Positions 13,106 through 24,425 of a stretch of DNA of 64,000 bases are shown piece by piece (the stretch's first letter is position 1; every line of letters starts with the position of its first letter). The notes under the pieces were generated by a model. That model was not told where the DNA came from. It did no database searches and saw nothing but the letters and a program-made list of their open reading frames with translations. The position numbers and the translations under genes are program-made. Source of the DNA: Hydractinia symbiolongicarpus (lineage: Eukaryota; Cnidaria; Hydrozoa; Anthoathecata; Hydractiniidae); assembly GCF_029227915.1 (NCBI RefSeq), contig NC_079884.1:18166001-18230000 (forward strand), in the 5' to 3' direction.

Positions 13106-14289
13106 ATTGTCTAGTTAGTTTGTCATTTCATAAAGATTTTTGTAGCAATGGGAGCTAAACACTGGAAACCTGGTCCATCCTGAAATCCATTGAGCACAGA
13201 CCACATTAAATATAAATCACCATCAGTGGTTTGAGGCAGAATTGTAAGAGAATTTACATAATGGATGGTTCTTTTGTTATGAAAGTTTTTTTGCAGTAAC
13301 TTTAATGACTAAGGTGTCTTTTTATGCCACTACCTGTACACATGATAGAGCTTAAAAGTACTGCCAAACTCTTTTTCCATGTATTGGAATAAAATGTTAG
13401 TGTTGATCATGTTGTTGTTATTTGTTTCTTTACAATACATATTATGACTGCTAGGTGATATATTTCTCTGTTTGCTATTACTTTTCCTAAAATTCATAGT
13501 TTCCAAATTAATTGTATTCATTTCCAAAGTTTTTTTGTGTAACATTTCTGTGATCTAATAGCAAGATTCTTAAAGATTAATTGTTTTTTAGTGAAGAAAC
13601 TGATTATTGAAATCCACTAGCTGTTACTGTTTTGCCAATTTATATAACCAAAAATTGCAGCAAGCTCAACTGACATCCAGTTATACAATGGCAAGTGCCT
13701 TAGCACAAGCAGATCGATATTAACAAATATGTTCTTGCTTAATTAGTCTTATATATTAATTCGGTATATAACTTCACAATAAAAATAAATACGAGAAGTT
13801 TGATTGATGATGACATTTTTTATTTTATTTTAACGGATATTTCGTCTTGTTACTACAAGACAATTATCAACGTAAATTGTTACAATTATCTCAAAAGTTT
13901 TTTAAATATAATTTTCAACAACTACGCAATACACAGAGGACGTATAAAACAATACTTAACGAAACATATAACACATAACGGCATACCCAAAGGTATATAA
14001 ACTATATACCGTTGGTGAGGGTAACGTCCACCGCGCGGTGCACAAATTCACTCCTCCCCTTGACTATAAATAATATTTATCTTAAAACAATTTTAATGGA
14101 ACAGATAATCCCTGTACATTAAGCGTGGGACTGTTATCACAAATATACATGGCCTCAGCTATTTTTTTCTTTTTAAAGTGGTGAACATTATCTATCAAAA
14201 TACTGAAGTTCTTTTGTTCACCAAGTTGGTAATTCTCAATGACTGAATGTTTTAGGATGTGAGAGTTCTTATCGCGTTTTTGGTGGTCT
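13106..14289. other. Non-coding, small palindromes only
   Basis: No gene recognised. GGTATATA-AAC-TATATACC (13992-14010) forms an 8-bp hairpin, and CACCGCGCGGTG just after 14030 is a perfect 12-bp palindrome. They lie beside the 3' side of the Penelope-like remnant and may belong to it, but no hammerhead-ribozyme core was found. Confidence 0.4.
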
Positions 14290-15569
14290 ATCTTTCATTA
14301 AGCCTCCTGGCTGTTTCACCAATGTATGTAGCATTGCACTATTCCACCGGACAAGTATATTTGTACACAACACCATGTTGTGTTCATCCTTGGTTCTATT
14401 TCACAGAAAATAGCAAACATAACATTTTACATTGATCAGCAATGCGTGGCTTGACATTGGCTGATAGAAACTGTTTAAAAGTGTTAGACGCTTTACTAAG
14501 CAGTTACCATTATTTTCTAATTCGTTTTTCTTAAACGAAATTAACCTTATTTATTTTCCGTAGCCAGACTTGACAGAATAAAAACCATGAAAGGTGTTAT
14601 TGGAGATTCATTGGTGTCTTCTTCAGAAACAGTGTCGGCATTTTGAATGTTGAAATTTTGCTGTGTGTTATTAATTACATTAGATACAACTGCTTCGGGA
14701 TAAGTTTTTTATAAACACATTTTTTAAGTGATTTAGTTCGTATTTCAGATCTTGTGATTAAGAGCATATATTAAACGCTCTCAACACCAACCATTTAACC
14801 GTTTCAACTTTCCATGGGCGTGATGCAGATGAATTCTAGTGCATTTATATGTCAGTGTTCGTGTCTTTTCGATAAATAGATGTGTTTTTACATCAAGAAA
14901 GGCTATGTAGTTATCGTTTTTAACTTCATATGTTCACTGGATATTCGAATGGTAACTATTAAGTGTGATCAGCACATTGTTTATCTGGTTTTCATTAACA
15001 GTGTCATCTACATATTTCTTCCAAAATTTTACTGAATTTTCTAATTTTGGGACTATTTCATTCTCCAACTCAACCATGAAGATATGCTAGGACTGGTCCT
15101 AGAGGCGAGCCCATTGCTACACCATCTACCTGAATATAAGTTGGTTGTTAACACTGAAATGTACATGTTTTGTACATGAGATTAATAGATGTTTCATTTC
15201 CTCTCGCTTAATTTTTGTTTCTATAACTTTTTCAGCATATATCTTTTGCAATATTATGTCTATCTTTTGTTCCAACGGAACGTTGGTGAATAAACTAGTG
15301 ACGTCAAAAGGTACTAGTTTGTAATTATGAGGTATCTTTTCTCCTTTCAATGATAATATAAAATCTAAAAAGCTTTCAGTAGTATATGTTGACTTTGTCA
15401 GCGGTGTTAAAGATTTCGCGAGGTAGTTTGATGTGTTGTAAGTAGCAGATCCGATATTCGATATGATGGGTCGTGATGGTAAATCGTCAGCTACTGTAGA
15501 ATTAGGTGGTATCTTGTGAACCTTGGCGGTACCATAAAACTGAGCAGGGCTGGAACCTTGTGGATACAA
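14290..15569 (-). pseudogene. Penelope-like element (RT + GIY-YIG), decayed
   Basis: Minus-strand frames encode the reverse transcriptase of a Penelope-like retroelement. 15569-15126 contains AQFYGTAKVHKIP, LPSRPIISNIG and LVPFDVTSLFTNVPLEQK. A one-base frame change near 15130 leads into VDGVAMGSPLGP, and a later frame holds the catalytic WKKYVDDT near 15010-15030. Further on, YKYTCPVE, an in-frame TAG, and CNATYIGETARRL (about 14375-14300) mark the GIY-YIG endonuclease that follows RT in this class. RT plus GIY-YIG in this order is diagnostic. Several frameshifts and stops show the copy is dead; the N-terminus upstream of 15569 was not recognised. Confidence 0.8.
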
Positions 15570-15904
15570 CTTTTTGCATTCGTTTTCTGTGCTCTCTGAA
15601 CTTGATTAATTTGTTTTCTTATTGACATTTGGTGTTATATACATAGTGGTTGTATTATAAGATGGAGCGTAAATATCTACGCAAATGTTTATCGTCGTCT
15701 TGTGTTTAATCCCCTTCTAAACTGCCTTATCCCAAAAGAGCCAAAGCTCTTTTGTTAAAATTATTCTTCTATTTGATTTTTAATATTAATTGTTAATCAA
15801 CCGCATTTGATGTGGTACTTTAATATCAGATTTTTATTTCCTTTAAGGGCGGAAGAAATTTACATCTGTAAGGCTTTAACAAAAAAGTTAGGAAAGAATT
15901 GGCA
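15570..15904. other. Flank of the Penelope-like remnant
   Basis: Probable 5' flank or untranslated part of the retroelement read on the minus strand. No recognisable motif or direct-repeat boundary. Confidence 0.3.
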
Positions 15905-16425
15905 AGTCAGGAGCAATCCATACACATAAAGTTGTCTAACATTTGCAAAATTGCCTTCACAAAATATTCAGGTGAGAATTCCCGATTTTAAAAGCAATCC
16001 ATACATAACACATTCGGTTATGTTGGTAAATCGAGCCTCTGATAAGTAAGAGATACAGTTATTTCCGCAAATTAGACCTTTGATAATCATTCAGGAAAGA
16101 GCTCCTGTTTCTAGAAGCAATCCATACATCACAGATTCAGTTGTTTCGGTGGATTGGCCCATTGTTAAGCATTCACGAAAAAGCTTCTGTTTCTAAAAGC
16201 AATTCATACATCACAGATTCGGTTATTTCGGTCAATTGAGCCATTGGTAAACATTCAGAAAAAGGATCCTGTTTTTAAAAGGAATCCGTACATAATAGAT
16301 TTGATTGTTTCGGTGAGCTAGGTCGTTAAAAAAAAATTTAGGAAAATGGTCCTGTTTCTAGAAGCAATCCATACATAGCAGGTTCCGTTGTTTTGGTGAA
16401 TTGGGCCTTTCATAACACCGAAGTC
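15905..16425. repeat. Minisatellite, ~83-bp degenerate unit, 6 copies
   Basis: Six imperfect units. The best-conserved block is CCTGTTTCTAGAAGC followed by AATCCATACATCACAG, then GATTCGGTTGTTTCGGTGAA and TTGGGCCATTG. The ATCCATAC (or one-base variant) cores fall near 15925, 16010, 16118, 16198, 16280 and 16362. The second interval is longer because of an insertion. No ORF runs through the units on either strand. Confidence 0.75.
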
Positions 16426-17634
16426 GGCACTTGTCTATGGCATTATCAGTTAAGCCCTGCAGATTTTTCTCGTTTCGCTTAATTTTGGCCGGAAATGAAT
16501 TGTGTCTAATGTATTATCACATATACGAACTCTACTTGTCTTGTTTCGATGAATTGAGGCCTGAATACTTTTGTACATAGCGATTATCTCTTGGTTGAAC
16601 GAAACCTTTTTTTGTTTCACAACATTAAAACTTGTTAACATATACTGGAATGAACTTTAGGCAAACGTGTATCACGTCGTCTTCGTTAAGGATTAATCTG
16701 TTATGCTTTCGAATATAGAAGAATCCGTTTTTTTTGTGAAACAATTGTTAATATATATTGAACGATTGTAGTTTGTAGTTGTAGTTTCTTGATGAAATGT
16801 GTTTGTGTATTTCATAGACTGAAGTTATGAATTATACTTTCAGGTTTATTGAATGGTTTTATGATGGTTCTCATAATGTATATAAATGTACTGACAGTAA
16901 CTCAATTTTTCTTTGTAGTTTCCTCAAATAATTATTTTTTTCAAAAAATATGCTCATGCACTACGAAAGTCAAAACCATTAGCATCTGTGGCATCACAGA
17001 ATGTTTCACAAGAAGATTACTACTTCTTTATATATTGCTTTTTGTTAATCTAGAAAGTTTTTTATGTGATTACTTCAAAAAAAATATGATCAAGCTTGTG
17101 GCCATCCTTTTTAATATATTACATAGCATGCCTGGAATGATATTTTGAAACATTCACTTTCTGTTTGATAGCCCATTGTGATTGATTTCCATTTTAATTC
17201 CACAAATGAATATATATAATACAGTGCCACGTATGAGGTGAGCTAGTTTTATGTATACTATACATCTTGTATTATTATAAGAAGCAAATAAGTACTTGTT
17301 AAAAAAATATATTCTACAAATAGTTGAAATAGTATACAGCTAATAGTTTTGATTGAAGTAGAATGAAATGAATGCGGGCTAAAAGACTTTGGAACAAACT
17401 CAATTTCTTTATTCCCTTTATAGTTCAGAAACATATTTTAATGACTTGACACAAGTTGATAATATAAATTGATTACAAACAATAGAACATGCTGCGTGGA
17501 GTGAGTGAGGAGGAGAAGAAGAAAACTGTTTTGAACATAAACGATGAAGATCCGTCTCGGAGATGGAGACCCGTCACGTCACATTAATTTTAATTGGGTT
17601 TTTATAGTTTTTTCGCGCACTTTCACATTGTCTT
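16426..17634. other. Non-coding, nothing assigned
   Basis: Only short ORFs (16450-16641 minus, 16849-17148 plus) without recognisable domains. One further decayed copy of the preceding minisatellite may occur near 16545-16565 (CTTGTTTCGATGAATTGAGG). Confidence 0.35.
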
Positions 17635-17639
17635 CTAAT

Positions 17640-18138
17640 CTCCGTACGAATAGGACAAGCGTGTGGTAAAAGTGAGAATCGAAAATATCGTAGTTCTTGA
17701 TTGAAATCTTAACGTAAAGAGTTTCTTCAAGCAGCAAAAAGGAAGCAAGTAGCTAGACATTTCTTTTTTGAGTATGCCGACTTCTTCTTCACATCTTTTC
17801 AACAGCTCTAATTCAATCAGAACAACTCTTTTAAATTTCATCGACAATCCTTTAAAAAATACGATGTAGTATATATTGGGAGATATTTTTGTGTAACAAT
17901 ATTTTCGTTGTTGCCACTATTTTTTGAGCCCTACAGTACCTCTATCCGAATGTTTTCACAATAAATGTAAAATCGTGATATACGAAGTGTCAAGAAATGT
18001 AACAACAATTCTACTTACCATCAATTCCGGTATTTTCCATCCATTGGGATGACACTTCATGAAGTCTACCCATAGTTGAGAACTGTTTTGTGATGGCGGC
18101 ATTGTAGCCAATAAATCCAATGCTAATTGAATGTGTTC
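17640..18138 (-). CDS. Two candidate exons, unknown protein
   Basis: Exon candidate 18138-18019 (minus) is exactly 120 nt, preceded by a pyrimidine-rich tract ending in AG and followed by the consensus donor GTAAGT. One open frame reads EHIQLALDLLATMPPSQ and then LWVDFMKCHPNGWKIPELM, ending in phase 0. Downstream on the same strand an open segment within 17847-17640 reads LIELELLKRCEEEVGILKKE, a short coiled coil. The pair loosely resembles the C-terminal part of KDZ-type (Kyakuja/Dileera/Zisupton) transposase proteins, but I cannot confirm that. No start codon or remaining exons were found. Treat as a hypothetical spliced fragment; the exact bounds of the second exon are unknown. Confidence 0.3.
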
Positions 18139-20741
18139 CTTCAAATATGAAAAAGTAAAAAATAAAGTATGATGACACAACATGCATCAACAAAAATGTA
18201 TTGGAGTTTGTTTCACTATCCAAAATTCAAAACAACAGACAAAATGTTTTTGAATATCAAGCCAAAAAAATCTGTATATTTTGAGATAAAAATATAGTAT
18301 GTTCCCTAATTCTAATAACCATATCCTAATACTGTATATATTTAGAAATAAAAACACATTGAGTAAAATATTTCAGCATCAAGCATTCGTTGTAAAATTT
18401 AAACCCTCTACTTCTATTTTATACATAAACAGTATTGGCTCTCAAGTTTTACTACCATACAATATAATTTTCAACATTTATAATTTTTATCAGAGTCTCC
18501 ACAGATTTACATACTATGTAATTCAATTCTCCTTTTATTATCTGCCTTCTTTGTTTCTTGTTTGTCCTTATATGCATTGCTTCTGCCCATGAAATAAGGT
18601 GTCGTTGTCCTTTTCGCTAGCTGTTGTTATTTTTAAATTTTTCACGGAGCAACTTTCCCATTTTGCTAGATCTTTTTCAGAGAGAAGATATATTCAGATG
18701 ATAGAATATATCTTACCTACTTTAATCATAGAAACTTTGCAAGATTGAATTGAATTGAAGAAGAATTTCGAAAAGTGAAATTAAATTTCGTGAGATAAAT
18801 TTTCGCCATGGCACCATTATGCGATTGTTTCATGAAAAGTACATACACATTTTCAATGTGTTTATTACAAGCTCGTGAGCTTGTATTAAAACGCAAATGT
18901 GTCCTACAAGAATGGAAATTTTTGCCTCTCTGAGCACCGACACGGGAGTAGTCGTGTGTTCAAATCTCATCTTGGTAACTATTTTTACTTTTTTTTTCTT
19001 TTTACTATCTCGCCCGCGAGGACGTGTTTACAGACTGACCTAACTAAAATTGAAATTTCGAGAAATTTTCTATCAATATTATTGCCTATCCGAATAGCAA
19101 AATATGTCGTGTCTAACTTCAGCTTTTTATACACTTTTTTGGCGAGGTTGTTTGCGTATATCATACGTCTTGTTGAAATTTCAACACGTTCTTGTTTCAA
19201 TTATTCCTTTTGAAATTCACTATATTGGTCAGGAAGGAATCATTTTTAGCTCGAAATATAATTTTTCTGCACTTCACTCACAAGCTACCTAGATATACAA
19301 CACCTTCAATCTACATTCGCTCGGCGTTCATTTTTTTAAATAATGAAACAATATTCAGCAACCTTTCCCAACAAACTATCTGATGCTGATTAATTAAGTC
19401 TCAAATGATCCTCCATTATAGAAAACTTCATAGATTGTTATTAAACAATTGATATTTTATACTCTTAGCCTTTTACTTTGTGTTTAGTACTCTACTGTGA
19501 GTTCCTGTGTTATGATAGTTATCCTTTTTAAGCAATTTAGTTTGGTGCGGTTGTCTATACCATGGCAAACAACTCTGTTTGTGAGTGACCACGGTAAAAT
19601 ATACAGTATGAATTAATGGCCCCTTAACTCACCGCTGGAGGCAAAAAAGAAGGTGAGATAACTCTTGTACACGCCTAACTGGCTGGCCATCTCCAAAGGC
19701 TTTCAGTCTGTCTAGCCATAAATTTGGCCAGGAGACCCAGCGTTGTCCCTTCAAACCACCCTTATAATCATTTTTTCTTTCTCTATAAAAGAAAGCTTAA
19801 ATAACTAGGCCAGCCATAAATTATAATATGAAATGTTGTGGAAGGTTGAGCTGGGTATCCTGGCTACAGCCTCTGCTGTCTAGTGTAAGTGACGGCTTCT
19901 CAAGTTTGTAGATACCGATGATGGCGTAAATAAATAAATCTTAGTGTTATATTTCCTTGTCTGAAAACAGGGTAGAGGGTGGGGAACAAGGATGCAGTAG
20001 TCCGTAAACCGCGGAGCGCCCTGCAGTGCAGCGGATAGACGCAGAAGCGATGCGCTCCGCCCTGACATGGTCACCAGGTCTCTACATTATATGGATTCTT
20101 GGATCTCCTGAAAAAATCATCATTATATCCATTTTTTATACATATGGTCAATATATCAATATTTAGAAGCCCGTTCATTCCAGTGCATATGGACATAATA
20201 TCCATTCTACATTATCGATATATTGTCCGTTTTTTATAGTGAGGATGTTGTAAAAACAAAGCCCTTAGAAGTCAAAAAAGTCATAACGAGGACATTTTAA
20301 ACCTTGTCAAAACCCAACCCAACAACTTTACTATTTAAATCTGACTGTTCAAATCTTCGTTGTCGAACCATTAACTTTTGATTAATCACGATAGAAAATT
20401 CGAAGAGCTTAAATTTCTGATTTGTTTCCATTTTAAAAAAGCTGCAAAAGATAAATAAGAATTTCATCCATATCGTTACTTATCGGTACTGGCATGGATA
20501 GAACTTGATGATGTGGTTACAAAAGATTGCGTAACAAAGCGTACGGCGGTTCTTATTAGTAATGGCAATTAAAAATAATTAAAATACCCCGATATCGAAT
20601 TGAACCTTCGATTTTTTTGTAGATTAATGGAGCTTATTCTGTTCACCGCAATTTTGCACACAAAGAGACGGAAAAAGGGTATAACTGTATGAATTTTAAA
20701 TTTTGAATTGATTTGGATTATTGTTTGTTGCAGTATGAAAC
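18139..20741. other. Non-coding with small hairpins
   Basis: No gene supported. TACAAGCTC-GT-GAGCTTGTA (18866-18885) is a perfect 9-bp hairpin. A tRNA B-box-like GTGTTCAAATCTC near 18957 may be a SINE trace. 20011-20060 contains a GC-rich hairpin (GCGGAGCGC / GCGCTCCGC) with CTGCAGTGCAG in its loop, standing out sharply from the AT-rich surroundings. Short ORFs at 18299-18592 and 18899-19383 lack known domains. Confidence 0.4.
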
Positions 20742-20797
20742 TAATTCCCCGTTCCCTCTATACGGCTAATTCGCAATGCATTATGGTAGTTGTATTC
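20742..20797 (+). repeat. ISL2EU left terminal inverted repeat
   Basis: Begins TAATTCCCCGTTCCCTCTAT and ends TGGTAGTTGTATTC. It is the reverse complement of 23614-23669 by eye. It includes the palindromic word TGCATTA and ends about 210 bp before the ATG of the YqaJ gene. Confidence 0.85.
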
Positions 20798-21006
20798 TAC
20801 AGTTTTCCCTCCCAGAAGCGAGAGTTTGTAAATAAATAACAGCATTCTTTTTATTGTGGCGATAATAACAAAAAGCCGTTATTGTTTGTGATAATTTTCA
20901 AATCTCCTCAAGAAAATCATTATCTCCCTTATCCAAAACCCGTGTTATTGATGTAAACATTTAAATATTGTTAGTTAGTGAGGTTTTAGGAGTGAAAGAA
21001 GTCGAA

Positions 21007-22695
21007 ATGGAAGTAATAAATAAGGATACAGATTTAGATATAATTTTAAGCTCTACAGATCTTGGGCCTAGCTTTTCTCAAAGCTCTTGTGTGGTACCAA
21101 GACCTGTTTTTAAAGAATTAACAAATGCCGAGAGGGACGAAGAAGTGGAGGAAAGAACACACGAAGATATAAGTCAATGGTCAACTGATCTTGCAGCTAT
21201 GCCTTCGATCACCCAGGAGAAAATTCACCAATATTTAGTTCTTGGAAATAGCTGTGATAGCAAGCCGAAGGGTGCTACAAAGCATAAAATTCTTGGATAC
21301 CAACTATTCAAGGAGAGCTACGTGAAGAAAGTGAGAGTTAAAAGTAATGTTATGGCTGAAAAATTAACTTTTCTTGTGAAATGTTTTGTAGCTGCTTCCA
21401 TGAAAAGAGAAAAATATTCTGTTTATGTCCACCTGTGTCAAAGAAGTGGTGATATTTTGTATGCGAAATGTTTATGTAAAGCTGGAGCAGGAGGATGCTG
21501 TAAGCATGTCGCAGCAGTTCTATTTCAATTGGTTGAATACAAACAGTTGGACTTAAAAATTGTCCCTGATGACAAGACATGCACAGATTTGTTACAAAAA
21601 TGGCATGTACCTGGAGAAAGTGCAAATTCTGCACCAATAAAATTTTCTGCAATGGCATTCGAGAAAGCAGACCTTACGAAAGACACAAATGAAAGTCGCA
21701 AAAGACCGTTGGTCACAGGAAATAGAAAATTTTGTTCTACACCACTGTTTGCACATGAGCCCTCAACCGAAAAAGTCAAAAAATTAGCGACAGACTTATT
21801 TGAAATAGGGCAAGGAACTTCAATGGCATATTTATTACAAGGAAATGACTATAAACCATCATCATTTTATGACACATCTATAAAAGAATTTAATTTTGAA
21901 CAGACAAACAGTGAAACAGTTGAATTACGTCCGACAGTTAATTTATTTTTGCAGGCTCTTGACTTTGAACCAGAAATAGCAGAGTTATCAGATGAGCAAA
22001 AGTCATTTGTAAACAATTTCATTCATGTCAATGCCGAACAAGTTCGAGACATAGAAAAATCCACATGTACTCAGTATAAATGTGATATGTGGTACACAGA
22101 AAGAAAGAAACGCATAACATCATCCAATTTTGGATCTATTATAAATAGAAGAAAAAATATACATCCAAAAAGCATATTACAAAAATGTCTAAATAAAAAT
22201 AAAAACTTTACATCAGAGGCCTGCAAATGGGGCTTAGAAAATGAAGTTAATGCTCTAAACTGGTATCAAACCGAGAAAAATATTGAAGTCGAAAAATGTG
22301 GTTTCGTTATTAATCCAAAATGGCCGTGGTTAGGTGCAAGTCCTGATGGCGCAACAACTTTGAATGGGAATGCTCGATTGATTGAGGTGAAGTGCCCATA
22401 TTCAAAAAAGGATTGCTCTATTTCTGACGCATGCAAAGATAAAAATTTTTTTTTACAAATATCGAATGGCAAGCCAAAACTCAAAGAAAGACATAATTAT
22501 TTTCACCAATGTCAAGGTGTGATGGCAGTAACACAAGTCAATGAAATTGATTTTATTGTTTATACAAAAGTTGACCGACATGTGGAAACAATAGTTTTTC
22601 AAAAGGAAAAATGGAACAGAATTACTTTGCCTGAGCTAACACACTTTTATTTCACTTTCATGCACAGCAACATTACAGAACAACAGTGTGAGTAA
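21007..22695 (+). CDS. SWIM zinc finger + YqaJ-type nuclease (ISL2EU accessory)
   Basis: 562 residues from the ATG at 21007; an upstream TTG extends the frame, but ATG is the natural start. Residues ~150-175 hold a SWIM zinc finger (CLCKAGAGGCCKHVAAVLFQ; CxC...CxH). Residues ~365-530 form a YqaJ/lambda-exonuclease (PD-(D/E)xK) fold: RITSSNFGSI, WGLENEVNALNWY, WLGASPDG (catalytic Asp), IEVKCPYS (ExK) and HQCQGVMAV (QxQ-like). All catalytic residues are present and the frame is unbroken. The protein should be a nuclear 5'-3' or end-processing nuclease; its exact role in ISL2EU transposition is not established. It is convergent with the THAP gene, with 33 bp between their stops. An AATAAA-like signal follows directly. 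Confidence 0.88.
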   Translation: MEVINKDTDLDIILSSTDLGPSFSQSSCVVPRPVFKELTNAERDEEVEERTHEDISQWSTDLAAMPSITQEKIHQYLVLGNSCDSKPKGATKHKILGYQLFKESYVKKVRVKSNVMAEKLTFLVKCFVAASMKREKYSVYVHLCQRSGDILYAKCLCKAGAGGCCKHVAAVLFQLVEYKQLDLKIVPDDKTCTDLLQKWHVPGESANSAPIKFSAMAFEKADLTKDTNESRKRPLVTGNRKFCSTPLFAHEPSTEKVKKLATDLFEIGQGTSMAYLLQGNDYKPSSFYDTSIKEFNFEQTNSETVELRPTVNLFLQALDFEPEIAELSDEQKSFVNNFIHVNAEQVRDIEKSTCTQYKCDMWYTERKKRITSSNFGSIINRRKNIHPKSILQKCLNKNKNFTSEACKWGLENEVNALNWYQTEKNIEVEKCGFVINPKWPWLGASPDGATTLNGNARLIEVKCPYSKKDCSISDACKDKNFFLQISNGKPKLKERHNYFHQCQGVMAVTQVNEIDFIVYTKVDRHVETIVFQKEKWNRITLPELTHFYFTFMHSNITEQQCE

Positions 22696-22728
22696 ATAAA
22701 ATTGTTTCCTCACAATATTGTTTTGTCT

Positions 22729-23577
22729 TTATATTTCATGATCTAGTATATATATATATATAGTGTACGATCGGCCTCGTTTTGTAGAGTTTATATTTTT
22801 TGTATTTTCAGTGTTAGTATTTGAACCCCAATATATTAGTTTATTTGCAGCTGGTTGTAAATATTCTAAAACTGCTTTGAATAATTTATAAGATTCGAAT
22901 CCGGTATAAAACTTAAAGTGTGCTTCATTGTGTTTAAACCGGTCAATTGAAAATGCTATGTCACTTATAGTGGCTTGTTGTTTTTCAATAGTTTGATCAA
23001 GTTCCTTTTCATGAATTCTCATACAACTAATTTCGGCTCTCAATTTTTCCAACTCTTGTTTTAACTCTTCCTCCACAGATAATTCTGCAGCAATGTCATT
23101 TGTCGTAGCCCTCACAGGAGAAAATAGTTGCAATTTACAGTTTGTACTGTTGAGAGTTTTTCTTGGTTTGCTAGCTGTTGGTTTGATAGTTTTTGGGACT
23201 ATTGTGGGAACATTGTTCATATATGTCTTCTTTCCACCAGTGAAATGAACAGAGCAAACTCTATGCGATGTAGAAGGTACAAAATCCTTTCTACTGATCA
23301 TAAAAAGCCATTTCTTTCGAAGCTCTGAGTCTTTAGGAATGACATAAAAAGATAAGTCTGGATTCTTCTTTGAGTTGTTTTGACAGAGAGGTACACAGCA
23401 AGTTATCCCTCCTCCTTTACTTTTAGCTTGCAATAAAAAGCTTGAACTTGATGAAAAGTTTGAGCCAATGCTTGCAGGAGAGCCCAAGTTTTGAAAAAAA
23501 CTGTTGTCTTGATTAGAATTTTGTATATCGCTTTGGTTTTGAGTAGAATTAAGGATGAAGTGTACTTGTTCGGCCAT
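22729..23577 (-). pseudogene. THAP-domain transposase, C-terminally truncated
   Basis: The frame opens upstream at 23733, outside the TIR, but the ATG at 23575-23577 (MAEQVHF) is inside the element and the likely start, giving 282 residues. A Ser/Asn-rich leader is followed by a THAP zinc finger (CCVPLCQNN, then SFYVIPKD, W, HRVCSVHF, TIVP; C2CH), a Lys-rich linker, a coiled coil (EELKQELEKLRAEISCM) and a segment HFKFYTGFESYKLFKAVLEY that normally precedes the DDE_4 nuclease. The frame then ends in a TA-repeat-derived tail (YTIYIYILDHEI). The catalytic DDE domain is absent, probably by internal deletion. The remaining protein could still bind the TIRs and act as a repressor, which is inference. 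Confidence 0.8.
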
Positions 23578-23613
23578 TTTTGTTACTACGAATGGTTTGT
23601 TTACGTTTTCGCG

Positions 23614-23669
23614 GAATACAACTACCATAATGCATTGCGAATTAGCCGTATAGAGGGAACGGGGAATTA
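23614..23669 (-). repeat. ISL2EU right terminal inverted repeat
   Basis: Reverse complement of 20742-20797. It overlaps the 5' untranslated part of the THAP gene, so the THAP promoter must lie within or beside the TIR, as in many DNA transposons. Confidence 0.85.
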
Positions 23670-24425
23670 CTGCACACCATGTTGTTCTTCCATTTGAACT
23701 ACCACCTTCAAAGATGGATTGGATTCGAACCAATAACTTTCATGGTTTTACAACAATAGACATTTGCTTGGAATTCACAAAATTCAATGTCACTTCAAAT
23801 AAAAACACATCATAAAGCTTGTTGTTACAAAATTAATTGTGAGTTAAAAACCCTAGCTAAGTATTACAGGTTTATTGAAACTGTTGTCTCCTTGAATTAA
23901 CAAACTTTAGACTTCGCCAAAGTTTTTATTAAAGTAAAGGGTGTAGCCAGCTATTTGAAAACTTTTGTTGCAGCCAACTGGTATTCGGCTATTTTTGCTT
24001 TTTAGGCAAATTTTTTAAAAAATTCACGTTAATTTAAATACAACCTAGACCCGGGACGACGTTGTACTTATGAAACATAATACAAGTTAACCTGGGAAGA
24101 GGTCTGGGAAGAGGTCAGGGAAGGGCAACAAAAAGTTAGTATGTATCACCATGCTCGACAGCATGACTACATGTATTAATGTAACTGTTTCTCTTTTATT
24201 ACTTGCAGAGTAATGAATTACCCAATGGGTTATAGCATATGCTTGCCATTTATAAAACAACGCCTCCATCCATGATCGTACGCATTTAATATTTTGCAAC
24301 GTGAAATTCATCCTTGAACAAAATTTAAAATTTTAGGCCTACTAAATATCTTGAATTAACATTTAAGGTCGATTTTGATCACATGAAACGTGTACAACTG
24401 TTCTAAATTTTAACGAGCTTGTTCG
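23670..24425. other. Non-coding, nothing assigned
   Basis: AT-rich flank of the ISL2EU element. A short direct repeat (GGGAAGAGGTCTGGGAAGAG / GGTCAGGGAAGGG) occurs near 24093-24125. No gene recognised. Confidence 0.4.

Larger units (their letters stand above)
20742..23669. mobile_element. ISL2EU-type DNA transposon, DDE domain lost
   Basis: A 2.9-kb unit bounded by ~56-bp terminal inverted repeats with no mismatch visible by eye. Inside are two convergent genes: a SWIM/YqaJ nuclease on the plus strand and a THAP-domain protein on the minus strand. THAP transposase plus YqaJ-type nuclease is the hallmark gene pair of the ISL2EU (IS4EU) transposons. TA occurs at both outer edges, compatible with a 2-bp target duplication. 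The THAP protein stops before any DDE catalytic domain, and the TA-rich microsatellite at 22745-22763 sits where that domain would be encoded. The copy could move only if transposase came from elsewhere. Confidence 0.8.

Noticed and set aside
13980-14060. Hammerhead ribozyme associated with the Penelope-like element
   Set aside because: Hairpins are present, but the conserved CTGATGA...GAAA core was not found on either strand.
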